From Sorex araneus (lineage: Eukaryota; Chordata; Mammalia; Eulipotyphla; Soricidae): a DNA stretch of 64,000 nucleotides. Position numbers and translations under genes: made by a program. Where the stretch lies: positions 326,166,679 to 326,230,678 of the forward strand of contig NC_073303.1 of the NCBI RefSeq assembly GCF_027595985.1. Direction: 5' to 3'. This document shows, in pieces, positions 1-12,149 of the stretch. Each line of letters opens with the position of its first letter. Within the stretch, counting starts at the first letter, position 1. The notes under the pieces are model-generated. The model did no database searches. It had not been told where the DNA came from and was given only the letters and a program-made list of their open reading frames with translations.

Positions 1-12
1 ACCAATACCCAA

Positions 13-303
13 TTGAGAAAAGTCATGTTCAAAATAGTAAGAAATGTGGTGGAGCCTTGGGGTGCCCCACCCCAGAAGGAAGCATTCCGATTCCTGACGC
101 CTTCCTCAGGAAAGAAAAAAATCCACTACTTTCCTCCTCCGTATTCTCTCAGGAAGTTGCTTGAGGAGTTTATGTCTATCCTGGCTGACTCAGAAAGGAA
201 ACAGGAACAGATGCAAAGTTTAGACCAAGTTGAGGCTACTAAGAACAGTCATGAACGCCCAAATACATGGAAACTAGGGGGCCAGGGCAGAGAAGACCAA
301 TGA
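13..303 (+). pseudogene. Unidentified 96-codon open frame, possible retrocopy remnant
   Basis: An open frame (first codon not ATG) runs to TGA at 301-303. The product is charged and proline-rich near the middle (FPPPYSLRKLLEEF), with a Lys/Glu/Gln-rich C-terminus. It matches none of the SINE, L1 or LTR families recognised elsewhere here. About 240 bases downstream is an AATAAA at 540-545, so the block could be the 3' end of a processed gene copy, but there is no poly-A directly after it because a small L1 insertion follows. It could equally be chance. No function is proposed. Confidence 0.2.
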
Positions 304-560
304 CGTACCAAAGGTCTTAAGATGAGGCAGAAATGTGACCTGTGTAAAATTTGAACATTCAGAATCAGCTGTGTATACCAAGTAGAGGGGAAAACATGCA
401 GAGCTCTGGGGAGAAGCATGCCCAGAAAAGATGTCAGACTACATAGTGTTTAATGCAAAGCAGATTTGTAATATTTTCCTTCATGAACCCAGACCACAAA
501 GTTTGAAAGTGGTAACTATTTTTCCAAATGCACAGTTATCAATAAAAAATTATAAGGTAT

Positions 561-642
561 AAACCTGAAAGCTTTGTAACTTTCTACATGGTGATTCAAT
601 AAAAGAATTAAAAAATAATAAAATAAAATAAAAAAAAACCAA
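561..642 (+). mobile_element. Very short 5'-truncated L1 3' end
   Basis: About 80 bases match the 3' terminus of the shrew-type L1 seen at 60.35-60.43 kb (cctgaaagctttgtaac, then gtgattcaataaaag and an A-rich tail). A 17-bp duplication, aaaaaattataaggtat, flanks it at 544-560 and 643-659. This is a target-primed insertion that copied only the last bases of the element. Confidence 0.85.
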
Positions 643-659
643 AAAAAATTATAAGGTAT

Positions 660-1560
660 TCAAGGAAACAGGAAAACCTGGTGCATCAAACAGGGAACTA
701 TAAATCTCCAGAAACTAACCTAAAAAAGCAACAATTTCAGACTTACTAGAAAAAGACTTTTTCATTGACTTATGATTTATTGAGTTTACATCAGTTTGTA
801 ATCATGTAAATTTTAAATATTGAGGGATACTATGTTACCACATCACATTCACCACCAAAGTGCCAATAACCCTCCATCACTGTCCACATGAACTTCTCTT
901 TCATACTTGGCAGGTATCTTCCTGCTGTTGTCAGATACAAAGGGTGGGTTTTCATGGGAAATTTTCTCTTCCCTTGATTTATTTCTGTATATACCTCCTG
1001 TGACAGTGTTCATTTAGCATTTTAGGCAAAATTTAAAAACAACTCTCTTAGGTACATTCTCAGAGCTAAAGGAAAACATGGTAAAGCACTGAAGGAAATC
1101 AGAAAAATGTTATATATGATCTAAATGAGAATCATGACAAAATGAAAAGAATAGCTACAAAATAAATTATAAAGTGTACTGAAATGAAACATTGACTAAG
1201 GAGGTTTTATATCAGACTCAAATAGATAGAAGAAAAATAGTAAAAATTTGAATACAGATCATTTGAAATCAAGTCTGAAGAACAAAACAAAGAATAAGTA
1301 AGTGAAGAAAAGAAAATAGAACCAGAAGAATTTATAGAACTTAAGTTAGAACCTACTATGAGACCAAAAGTATAATGATGAAAGAGTTGGTTACTAAGAA
1401 GGCATTACAATTATAAATTTGTATGCACCAAGCACCATAACTAAGACTTCAATATTCTACTTCTGAGAATGGATAGAACAATCAGGCAGTGTGTACTTTG
1501 AATCTTAATAAAGTCTGGTTGCCTTAAAAGAGACTTTGGTTTGCTTTGTTAGTCTTATCA
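660..1560. other. AT-rich unique DNA, nothing recognised
   Basis: No gene, RNA or young repeat was recognised. Stops are frequent on both strands. Confidence 0.5.
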
Positions 1561-1562
1561 AA

Positions 1563-1613
1563 GGATAGGGTTGAATAAGCCCTGAGTACCACCAAGTGCA
1601 GCTCCAAATCACA

Positions 1614-1672
<59 letters not shown>

Positions 1673-1790
1673 AAAATTGAGGACTAGGGAGATCGTTCAA
1701 AGTTCATAGTGCAGGGCACAGTCCTGGTAAACTCCCAGCACCTCTGAAAAAGCCCCACCATCATCAAAAGAAAACAAAAAGATAGGACCA
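1563..1790 (+). repeat. Degraded SINE pieces around a CT/CTAT microsatellite
   Basis: Bases 1,579-1,610 resemble the end of a type A SINE (ccctgagtaccaccaagtgca). They are followed by (CT)n at 1,613-1,634 and (CTAT)n at 1,632-1,672. A second degraded SINE follows from about 1,677 (ggactagggagatcg ... cccagcacctctga) to 1,790. The microsatellite probably grew from the first SINE's tail. Confidence 0.55.
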
Positions 1791-4053
1791 GCAATGCTAA
1801 TATGTCCAGATTCACAGTGAGCTTACCTTCTCCCATTAGTGCTCCTTCCACTAGTGATCAAAGGGGCATGTGAGTTTACAGGTTTATTGACACATCCGTT
1901 AAAAAAGTTTGTCTTACCCTCATTCACTCTCCATTCCTTATTTTCTGACCTGAACTGGCTCTGCAGTAACTCCCAGAAGAGAAGACAGAAGCTTCCTATG
2001 CTTGGGTTTGAATTAGCTCTGCCTAACATATTAAGCACCTCTGGGCATGCTTCTTTGCCTCATCACCCATCTGTGAGCCTTCTGAGATAGTACCACATTT
2101 TTGCCTTCAAGCATTCAAACCTCCTCCTCCCATGGAATTTGCTTTATTTGTCCCGTAACTTGTCTTCATGATTTGTTCTCCTCCAAGGTACCCATTCGAT
2201 AATCAGATGAATTAATTTAATTAAATCCCAGGCAGTGATGGAGATGGAATCAATTAATTGCTTCTTTTCAAAGAGACTAAGTGCCCCAATTACCCAGGAA
2301 ACAACAATAATTAAAGTAGTTGTATATCTTGTTTATAGTTTCATTGTCTCTTTTTTTCTCAATATGCACTAAATAAGCTAGCATTAAATGTCATTCTTAG
2401 ACATCATAGATGAAACTGTTTTAATTTCCAGAGCATATTGATAGCTCATATCAGACAACCACATAACTTGGTCAGTATTTTATGTGACCTTCTTCTACTT
2501 TCTAAGCCAGAACCTGACACTTATTTCCAAACTAAGCCTTAGAAACAAAAAGTATAAATAATGTTTCATCAATATGTTGATTTCCTTTATTCAACACACA
2601 GCTCTTACAAAGTCTGTTATAATGAACTCAAACTCTATACTCCAGTGGAACAGTCAAATTACTTTCTCTCTGTATTTAACATTATAGAGAAAATACAGCA
2701 AATAGTTACATGCTTAAATATTTTAATCAATATATCATTATTGCATGCTAAGCTGATTATGTTCCCTTATGCTCTCAGCTCTGACCCCTGCCCTTTCTGA
2801 TCAGCTCTGTGCCTGCGATCCAGGGGAACACATACCTGACTCTCTGTCTGATTTCTCTGGGACTATCAGTGGACTTGGTTGTTCAGAGGCAGCAGTGAGT
2901 GATTGAAGGCCAAGAAGGCCAGTCAGGATGTTTCTCCTTTCAACCCCTTCCTCCTTTGACACTTGTCTCTGGACTTAGTTCTATCTTCCCAAGACTGCAT
3001 ATCATTTCAAAATATGGATAGGGTTTCACCATACGGGATTCATAATAGGGGCTTTCCACTCAGAAGAAAACTAAGCTGGACAGGCCAAAGCAGTTCATTT
3101 TGACCAGAAAGTATCATGAATACAGAAGGACACTGAGAGATTGTATTGAAGGCAGTCAAGATAGTGATGGAGGGGTTGGGAGTGAGGGGGTGGGAGCAGG
3201 CAGGGAAGAAGAATTGGAGTGAGATAAACCTGGTGATAGTTTTCAAGGACAGGTTGAGACTGATAGCCTAGACAAGCAGACTAAAGAGAATGAATGCTGA
3301 GGCCAATACAAACATGTTGAGAACAGGGTACTGAGACAGAGATGAGAAAGGCTGGAGGAAGACCCCTGGACAAGCCCTATATTTATATAGGGTACCATGA
3401 GATATTCATGGCAAATACCGCTTTTTTTTTACCTTGCAATTATTCATCATGAAACTATGGGTAAGAGATTTTAACTTTACCTGAAATGAAACTGTCTCTC
3501 ATGAAAAAGATAAAATTTTCAACAACCTTTGCCATCAGATCTGACCATGTGTGACCAATATGACATCAATGACAGTGTATGGGACTTCTAAGAAAGCTGA
3601 TTTCTCATGTTTCTCACACACTAGAACTTTCAATTGTGTTGCCCTTTTTGCTCTTTTATTACTGCTGCTGCCAAGAGTGCAAACATATTGGTTGAAATTT
3701 CAGTCACCGCTGAAGTTTCAACCAATATGTTGAATATCAACCAATATCGGGCCATGAGACAAACTTAAGAAAGAAGTTTAAGTGGAACAAGAATAAGGGG
3801 ATACCAAACATTAATTGAGGAAAATACAATGTTCCAAGATTCTAGATATCAGAAACTTTGCATAAGAAGTGATTCAGAATTTTATTTATATATCTTAGAG
3901 TGCTTCATAAAACTTCTACAGTAAAACTGCATAAAAGGCAACAAAAATTGTTTTAGGACAGACACAAAGCATTAGTATTTTAGAAATATCATAGACTCAT
4001 TAAGTATGAAAGTATTTACTAGAGCTTTATTCTTTCTTCCTTTTAAAAAATTA
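1791..4053. other. Mostly unique DNA with a hairpin and an AT-rich possible regulatory block
   Basis: No coding exon or young repeat was recognised. Bases 2,190-2,340 are AT-rich with several TAATTA/TTAATTAA words. Bases 3,683-3,730 form a near-perfect hairpin, described separately. Confidence 0.5.
3683..3730. repeat. Near-perfect inverted repeat, 21-bp arms, 6-nt loop
   Basis: The left arm (3,683-3,703, starting acatattggttg) is the reverse complement of the right arm (3,710-3,730, ending caaccaatatgt) at 20 of 21 positions, with the loop tcaccg. A partial third copy, atatcaaccaatat, follows at 3,734-3,747. No flanking mobile element was recognised. Confidence 0.9.
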
Positions 4054-4089
4054 GTTGAAGATCATTTTAATTAGCACCATTTATTAAAA
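4054..4089 (+). repeat. 36-bp exact direct repeat, copy 1
   Basis: Identical over 36 bases to 5,295-5,330. It lies just 5' of a SINE (4,100-4,286). Its core resembles the antisense L1 word caccatttatta, so it may be an old L1 scrap, but that does not explain the identity. Confidence 0.9.
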
Positions 4090-4099
4090 AACAATTGAA

Positions 4100-4286
4100 G
4101 GGGCCTGGAGTGGTAATACAGAGGGTAGAGAGGGTAGGATATTTGCCTTGCACTTGGCTGATCCAGGTTTAATTCTGGACACACCATATAGTCCCCTGAG
4201 CCACACCAGGTATGATCCCTGAGCACAGTGCAGGAGCAAGCCCTCAGTACCGCTAGGTATTACCTCAAAACAAACAAACAAACAAA
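4100..4286 (+). mobile_element. SINE, type A
   Basis: Head ggggcctggagtggtaatac, body with gatccctgagcacagtg, and tail (AAAC)n at 4,264-4,286. It is diverged from the young consensus. Confidence 0.8.
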
Positions 4287-4966
4287 AGTTAAAAGAATTA
4301 GTAATGTCCTTAGTTCACTGGTAAACCTTGATACTAGCAACACCATCTTACTATCCTTCACTTAACCTACAAATAGTCAAATTCTTTTCTATGAACTAGT
4401 TGACTTTTCACTGATCACAACTCTCTGATTTTGATTTAATTAATTTACAGGAACTAGTGGCCTGACATGCAATCTTCTTTTAGGACTTTTTCCTAGAATC
4501 CAGAGGCGATAAAATCAGGGATCTGGAAATACACAAATGGATCAAGCAAGGCAGAATGAGCTATCAATCAAGCTGACATGAAAGAAGTTTTATGAGGAAC
4601 ACCTGGGCCTCTTCCTCCGTGACCTTAATATCCCCTAACGCCCCCTGTGCCTTACACTGAGTGATAGTGTGGTGTTTTGTTTTATTTTGTCTTTTAGCTA
4701 TAGGTTCTGCCTCTCTACCATGTTGACACCTCCTGAAATAAAAGCTTTCTCTGTGAAAAGCTCCTTGTTTTCAGTGTTTGCCTTTCTGTGCACTCAGCTT
4801 TGTTGGTAACGGGAAGGATGGAGTAGAGACATTTTAAATGGAGTAGAGATGGAGTAGAGACTCTCTGGAATACCTTGCCGGTCTGGGACAAGTTACAATT
4901 AACAGCAACAACAACAAAATTTATCATAGGCTAATTCAGAAAATAAGGATTAAATTAATACTACAA

Positions 4967-5287
4967 GGACTGGGGAGATAATACAGCATTTGGAATGCAT
5001 GCATGCCTCACACGTGCCCATCTGTTAATCCCAGCACCATATGGTCCCCCCAAACTGCACTAGGTGCAATCCTGGAGGCCCCTGAGTACCACCATCAGTG
5101 GCAGGGCAATCCCTGGCACCAAAGTGCCCTTGCACTGAACCTCCCGCCCAGTTAGCCAAGAATCACAGGTTGGGGGGCTCCAGAGTACTTCTGAGCACAC
5201 ATGGTCCCTCAAGCACCTCTAGGAGTGATCTCTGAGCATAGAGTTAGGAATAAGCCTGATTAGAGTCTGGCATGGCCCCCAAACAAA
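4967..5287 (+). mobile_element. Long or doubled type A SINE
   Basis: Head ggactggggagataatacagc and a first body around 5,030-5,100. A second body follows (cacatggtccctcaagcacc ... gagtctggcatggcccccaaac). About 320 bases is too long for one type A copy, so two copies are probably fused or nested. Confidence 0.7.
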
Positions 5288-5294
5288 CGTATTT

Positions 5295-5330
5295 GTTGAA
5301 GATCATTTTAATTAGCACCATTTATTAAAA
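5295..5330 (+). repeat. 36-bp exact direct repeat, copy 2
   Basis: Identical to 4,054-4,089. It lies immediately 3' of the SINE ending at 5,287. Confidence 0.9.
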
Positions 5331-5762
5331 GTTGAAAGAGTTACATTTCTACTACATAGTTCTGGTCACAAACCAGCAGTGATGTTTGAGTAAAGAGCCC
5401 AAACACTCCCACTAGTAAGTAATGGTCTGTTTCCAGTCATTCTCCAGTGTGCAGGCTGGAGGACTGAGAGTGAGTCATGGTCACGACTCGCTCTAGTCTG
5501 TCCTTTGGCTCGGGATCAAGACAGCCTGTCCCTCCACCGCATGGCACAGTTCTATGCACAGCAACTCTCTCCTACCTGGACAGTTGACACTCATGAAGAA
5601 ACTGAACTTGCATTTCTTTGGAATGTTGGTAGAAATTGGAGTCCTGAGAGAAAACCCACGCAAACATGGGGGGAAATATGTCAACTCAAACCAGAAAGTA
5701 ACATTGTTTTCATCAACTTCACCCTGTTAAGTGACATGATTCAAGTATCCCATTCATGGTGG

Positions 5763-5943
5763 TTTTTTTTTTTTTTTTTTTTTTTTTGAGTCACACTTGG
5801 CGATGCACAGGGGTTAATCCTGATTCTGGACTCAGGAATTACTCCTGGCAGTGCTCGGGGGATTGAATGGGATGCTGGGTATCAAACCCGGATCAGCCGC
5901 GTGCAAGGAAAACACCCTACCCGCTGTGCTATAACTCCAGCCC
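5763..5943 (-). mobile_element. SINE, type A, antisense
   Basis: Poly-T at 5,763-5,787 is the tail read backwards. It is followed by gagtcacacttggcgatgc and ends in the reversed head (gctataactccagcccc). Confidence 0.9.
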
Positions 5944-6358
5944 CCTTTCTTGTGTACTTTATCAAGCATTTGTCATACAGATAAGTTTAAATCTTTTCTT
6001 TTTTGAAACTGTTTCTGTAAAAGACTGTCAAAGGGGGTCACACCCACCTGTCTATTGAAGAAGTCTGATCCCTGGCATTTTTGAAGTATCTCCTGATGGG
6101 TCCTTCCTGGAACTTTGTCTCCTCCTTTTTAGAGGGATTGTCCTTCCCGTGGATCAGATTGCCCCTCTGCCTTCATGCTGCCCTCCTGGATCCCACATCC
6201 CTTTCCTTTACAACAAAGTATTTCTAACACATAACATAAGGCTAGCATGGAGCAGACATTTTTCTTAGGAGAAGACTTTCAGTAGAGTACTATGTTCAAA
6301 CTTAACATAGCACTTCAATTTGGATAATTTCTTAATATTAAATTTATAATAGGTTGGA

Positions 6359-7783
6359 TGTCTCTACCTGCTTTAATTTTGCTTGAACTCTCTTCTCCCT
6401 CCTGTTGGATTACATTGGGTTGTCCTTGCTCCTCCCGCAGGAGCTTAGATTTATTGAGTTACTCCCACAACAGTGCTCCTGAGGCACACTCAATTCCATC
6501 AAGCACTAATAATTCTATATTGCTTTTATCTTTCCCTTATGTCATTTGCATGGTTTATTCAGCAATGTCCTTTTTGTATAGACACAGGAAAACAATTGAT
6601 GCTATGCTTTTGTTTGGGGAGTTAATTGACTCCAAATTACTTTTACTCCTGGGCATCTATTATATTTACTTGATTTAAGCCTCAGTTGCTCTTAGTTCCT
6701 AGCACCTCAAAAGCAGGGTCCCAACAAAGAGACTGGATGGGCCCAGGGCAAGTTGTAAGCTACCCTGGCATCGAAAGGGACAAGCTAAGCACCGTAAGTA
6801 TAATAAGTTAAGCGCATGGTCAGGGAACAAACTCTGTCATTACCCAAAAAGAAGTAACTAAATAAGAAAAGGTGTTAGGAAATAATAACCTGGTCTGAGA
6901 ACTGTAGTCTGGGATATATAGTGAGATGTCCCCAGGAAGAGCCAAACTTTAAGTTTAATACATCTTTTACTGTTTTCATACAAAATGACTGGAAATATTA
7001 GTAAGAAGTATATTTACTGGGGCTGGAGTGATTGCACAGTGGGTAGGGCATTTGCCTTGCACACGGCCAACCCAGGCTCGATTCCTCCTCCCCTCTTGGA
7101 GAGCCGGCAAGCTACTGAGAATATCTCGCCCCCACAGCAGAGCCTGGCAAGCTCCCAGTGACGTATTCGATATGCCAAAAACAGTAACACCAACTCTCAC
7201 AATGGAGACCTTACTAGTGCCCACTTGAGCAAATCAATGAGCAACAGGATGACAGTGACAGTGATATTTATTATGATTGGTTAAATGAATTACTAGCTGA
7301 GGAAAGGAGAAAACAATACACCCTAGATGGGATCCCCCACTTGAGTGGATCTCCTAGTAACCTGGAGTGCTGAACCCTCAGATGAGTCTTGTCCTTGAGT
7401 TAATTTCCTACAACGTCCCCTGAAGGAGTGGCTTTACCTCTGTTTGTTTACTACAATGTTCAACCCCACCTATGTGTACCCCACCCTTCGTGATTTCTAT
7501 ATAACGATGCTGTCAGGGGAAGAGAAAGAGGAGGCTAAGGACAAGGGGAGAAAAGGAGGAGGCTAGGGAAAAGGGAGGAGAAACGACTCTGGCGATGATG
7601 GGGAAAAGATATCACTATGCTGTAAAGGGAGAGATGGAGTACACTGAGGATGAGAATGAAATAAATGGTCCCTATTTACCAGCCTGCCTGGGGCCGTATT
7701 CCCTCGTTCCCCCTGTCCATCACCTTCTGCCGCTGTCCATCCAACGCTCTCGTCCTGCGCCTGCGCTTTCTCTGAAATTTACA
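6359..7783 (+). mobile_element. Solo LTR of an endogenous retrovirus, interrupted by a SINE
   Basis: Aligns along most of its length with 57,901-59,096. Shared blocks include cctagcacctcaaaagcagggtcccaac-type sequence and ggattactagctgagg-type sequence. Both copies begin TGT. A TATA box (tatataa, 7,498-7,504) and a poly-A signal (7,660-7,665) lie in the expected U3/R order. Without the SINE at 7,019-7,266 the length is about 1.18 kb, close to the other copy. No gag, pol or env sequence is adjacent, so this is a solo LTR. Ends are approximate. Confidence 0.75.
7019..7266 (+). mobile_element. SINE, type B, inside the LTR
   Basis: Full type B organisation: head ggggctggagtgattgcacag, middle agcctggcaagctccc, then gatatgccaaaaacagtaac and an end in gacagtgacagtgat. 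It splits LTR sequence that is continuous in the copy at 58.6 kb, so it is younger than the LTR. Confidence 0.95.
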
Positions 7784-8062
7784 CCCTACCAAGACTTTAG
7801 TTTTCCCTCTGGATTTTTTCACCCAGTAGATTGTGGATATCTCAAACCCTTTTCTTCTCAGACTTTCAATTAGAGGAAGACATAAATGTGGATTTATTAC
7901 TTTTCAAAATTATTTTTGTGGTCAGGAAAATTTTGCCTTAAAATCGGACTTAAATTCCACAAATATCTACTAGCCATATAAAGAACTCAGAACAGGTTTG
8001 AAACTACAGCTTTCCTTGACTCCAGGTCAGATTAAGCATTTTTCTTCTTATCTCTAAACAAA
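7784..8062. other. Unique DNA, nothing recognised
   Basis: A short stretch between the LTR and the next SINE with no recognisable feature. Confidence 0.4.
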
Positions 8063-8240
8063 GGGATCAGCAGATAAGCAATAGTACAGCAGGTAGAGCT
8101 TTCCGTTCAGCTGGCCCACTGGGGTTTGATCCCGGGCTTCACATATGGTGTCCCCCAAGTCCCATCTGGAGGGATCCCTGAGCACAGAGCCAGAAGTTAG
8201 CCCCGAGCTCCTCCAAACCCAAAACAAAACAAAAAATAAA
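8063..8240 (+). mobile_element. SINE, type A, old
   Basis: Contains agcaatagtacagcaggtag, gtttgatccc and gatccctgagcacagagcc, with an A-rich tail. Clearly diverged. Confidence 0.8.
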
Positions 8241-10800
8241 CCCTACGTTTATTTTTTGGACGAGATCAGAGAAACACTGTGGTTTTGCATTCGATCGAAA
8301 CCGGATCCAGAGGCTTGATTACTATTTTTTTTCCTAATATACAAATCACAAAGCTTTATGTTATTAATATGATAAACTATTGCTATTAATAATATACTGA
8401 TGGGAAATTACCAGATTTTAAAAAAAGAAATGCATCTGAGCAATACATCTATTGACAAAAAAGTCAATTTATATTATCAAAATGCAAACATACATGATAA
8501 TGCTATATACTTTTTATTATTATGTTCCAAAGATATAAAAAGAATAATAATATTCTTTTTTGGCAGAGATGGAAGGAAATGGCTATTTCCATGTACTGTT
8601 GATAGATGTATTTCCTTTTATTTTTCAAATACAAACTCAGTCTTGCCAATAGTTTAATTTTTGTCTTTGAGTCCTTAAACAGAGAACTTAATTGAGTTCG
8701 TATAGACTTTTCATCTATAAAACTGACTTATTTATTAAACGAGAATTGTTTTAAACTGTTCAGTGTATGAAACTCATTATGCAACAATGAGAAACTAATG
8801 TAATAATTTAGCATCAAACAACATACACACTGGTAGGATTCCAGTGAGTTTCAGACTGTGTATTTGTAAAATTAGGATAGGTTGTGAGATTTAAGTAAGC
8901 TAATGAATGTGGGGGACGTTGTACAAATTGTAGAGAGCAGAAGAAAAATGCAAAATATTTTTGTTGTTATTATTGGGCATGTGATGGAACTGGGCCCAGT
9001 CAATCTGGTGTCAACACCTTTCCCAAGTAAGAGGAAGGCAGTGCAGAGGAGGCGGCAAGTGAGGCAGGGGTGCGAAGGACAGTGGCTAGGCAGGTGTTCT
9101 TCATAATCCAAACCTGAAACTGTACTGCTTCTCAGAAGCCTACAGAACCAGTCCTCCTGCTTTCCTTTATATTTTCTGTGCCCAAAGGCAAACATTTCTT
9201 AGGATATTTGAGACTGTGACTCATGTCTGAGGTGTAGAGCATCTTTGGGAAGTACACAGTTGTGAAATGTCTTCTGCTTCTAAAAATTGTAACAGGACTT
9301 TGTCCTGGGCTGTGTGCTATAATTGTATCTGGAATGATCCTTCACAGCCTTTCACTTTTCCTGTGTCTCCTTTGTTATGCAGATAAACTATCATCAGAGC
9401 TTTCCAGGTTTCTGTCCAAGACTCCCTGGATTTCTTGGCTGTTGGTTCCTCTTTCTTCTTGCCTTTTGGTGCTTCACTTAACTTACAACTCTAGTGCTTT
9501 TTCACCTCATCTGAAGCTTCTCTGTAGACATGTCTCAACCAGTTAATCACATAAAGAGGAAAATAGTAGCATTGTTAGAATTAGATTCTTAGAGTGAGCA
9601 AAGTCCAACTCTTTCATATTTTGTCAAGCAGATATTTTTCCAAACAAGGAATTAATCATATTCTTAACCTTAATCATAATCATGTGCTTAATTTGAAAAA
9701 ATTAGTGAAATAGTACTAACTTCTGAAAGAAAAATATGCATAGTAGTTTCCAAATAGACGTTTGTAGAATTTTTACATCAATTGAAAAAAGTAGATAGTA
9801 ATAGCAAAAGAAAATTACTTTATATACATATAAATAGAAATAGAAATGTATATGTTATATATAATACAATACATATTAAATGTATAACAAATTATATGCT
9901 TATTTATGTATTATATGTATATCCATAAGTATATATGTATCTTTATTTATATTGTAGAGATATAATTCTAATCTGGATATTTTATTTTTATTTTTAAATT
10001 TTTTTTACAAAGTATAGGAAACTATGCCTCTCTACTAATTAGTACCTAGATACTTTAATCTATTAAAAGGTCAATGTTTAAAGTGAAAATACTAAATAAT
10101 AACAATATTGTTTGTGGTGGTTATTGCTATTTTGTTTCATTTTTACCCTTATTTAAATATGCACAATATTTAGTAGAATGTGCCAGATAATACAGTAGGG
10201 CTTTTTGTTAGGAGTCAACTCTCTTTACCTAATATTTTGATCAGATATTCTTGAAAACTTGCTGAATTAATTCAATTACTCACTCAGCAGGTTTACAAAC
10301 CACTTTCCTTTTCTTTCATAGACTGTCTTTTGTTATCCCTTAGTGTCAATCTTAATTTATTACTTTACTTTTTCATAAGAACATGAGTGCTTCAAAGACA
10401 AATACCTCATAATAACTTTCATCTCTTACAAGTTTTATCACTCTCAGTCGTTTTTTATTAAAATTCTCATTTCTTACCTAGTTAAAATGACCACACACAC
10501 GAGAAGAACCAATCCGGCAAAAATATGGTAAAATATAAATTTTTACCAAAAACATATACGTAAATGTTTAACATGATTTTGGCTGCATGTACAAAAATAT
10601 ACACCTAAAATTTGTTTGATTTTTTAAAAAAATTATCTCAATAATAGGATGCCTGGAAGTATCTGACTTGACCTTTGCCACCCTATCTTACAGAAGCCTG
10701 ATTCTCTGTACACCACCCTGAGGGCTACAAAAGGCTAGCTATCTCCTTACACAATAATATCTAAAGATCTGAATAAAAGCAGCAACCCCTCCCCCCTTTG
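8241..10800. other. AT-rich unique DNA
   Basis: About 2.5 kb without a recognised gene or young repeat. Bases 9,820-9,960 are almost pure A/T. The open frames here have no supporting motif. Confidence 0.45.
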
Positions 10801-10802
10801 TT

Positions 10803-10975
10803 TCTTTCAGTTTCTGGGCTGCACACAGCTGCGCTCAAGGGCTATTCCTAGCTCTGTGTGCAGGGGTTACTTCTGAATCACACATTCGCTATACATGATG
10901 GGGGGGGGGTGGTCAAACTTGGTTTGACTGCATCTAAACAATCACCTTAACTCCTAAACTATGCCTCTAATTCCA
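10803..10975 (-). mobile_element. SINE, type A, antisense, old
   Basis: Degraded reversed body (ctgggctgcacacagctgcgctcaa ... gcaggggttacttctga) with a G run replacing part of the middle at about 10,900-10,909. Confidence 0.55.
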
Positions 10976-11895
10976 TTTCTGTTCCTTTTTTAAGAGAGAA
11001 ATTAGATCTAATCTCACAGCAGAATTCTTCTTGCATCTCATTAGGCAAAATTGGGTCACAGAATTTCTATTTCTGGTCATGACATAATGACAGAAACTCA
11101 ATTATGCTCCACATTTGCCAACTAGAAAACTGTTCAGGTACATAAAACAACCATTTTCAGACATTGACAAGAAACAGTATAAAACTGGAAGCGATAAAAG
11201 GATGGAAATGGAGTTTCTTCTGTGAGTGGAAATTGCATTTAATACATTGGAAAATCAGAGAAAACCTGTATTATCACCTCAATAGATTTAGTAAAACTGC
11301 CTAGAAATAGTTCATATTTAACTAATAAAAATCTCTCAACCAACTAGGAGTGGAGAACTTTCTCAACTTGAAAAATCTACTGCATACAACCTAGACGGCT
11401 AATAAGACACTTAGTGCTGAGGCTGGACGGTTTCCCTATTTAGTTGGGAAAGCAAAGACATCTACATTCCCTAATTGTTTCAACATAGTACCAGAGATAC
11501 TGGTCTGGACAATAAGACAAGAAAAAGAAGAGAATTTTTTATGGAAACAAAAAAAAAGTATTTAAGTTTATTTAACATCATTACTTACACAGAAAAACCT
11601 ATGAATATTAGCAATATATAAGAATTCATAAGTTTAGAGTTTATTAAAGTCATGAGATACCAAGTCACCATATGAAAGAACCAACTATATTTCTAAATTT
11701 AGCAATAAACTCAAGATAATTTAAAAAAAAGAATGCGATTAAAAAATCATGTCATGGAGATAAATTTGACAAGAAATGGTATGTACAAAGACTTTATGTA
11801 AGTAAGAAGATATAGTGTTTTTGGGGTTGGAAGACTTACCTTGATGCTGACATTCTTCAAAGGACTATAGATACATGCATTCCAATTAAAATTCT
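10976..11895. other. Unique DNA, nothing recognised
   Basis: No SINE, L1 or coding signal was recognised. Confidence 0.4.
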
Positions 11896-11903
11896 ATGTG
11901 TGT

Positions 11904-11939
<36 letters not shown>

Positions 11940-12000
11940 TAGAGAGTAGGAGAGAGGAAATAGGAGAGAGGAAACAGGAGAGAGGAAACAGGAGAGACAT
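11896..12000. repeat. TG microsatellite and short GGAAA-type minisatellite
   Basis: (TG)n with one TA interruption at 11,896-11,938. It is followed at 11,947-11,997 by about three tandem copies of a ~15-bp unit (gagaggaaacagga). Confidence 0.9.
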
Positions 12001-12149
12001 AATTAATCAATATGTTCTAAAATATTAGAAATTCAAAAGACTGAAAGTACTCGGAAAATTGAAAATATGGACAGTCTATCTGATTACAATGTTTAATATA
12101 AAGCTTTAACTATTTAGACAGTGTGGCATCTGCATGAGATGGAAATAAG

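Noticed and set aside
3683..3730. microRNA precursor
   Set aside because: The stem is only 21 bp with a 6-nt loop and no lower stem. A precursor normally needs about 30 bp or more.
5505..5789. 94-codon frame with tryptophan-rich ending
   Set aside because: It ends by running into the poly-T of an antisense SINE and shows no family resemblance or splice context.
7028..7228. tRNA genes, from the many perfect A and B box sequences
   Set aside because: These boxes sit in SINE heads of a dispersed family with TSDs and poly-A tails. No complete cloverleaf with an acceptor stem was seen.
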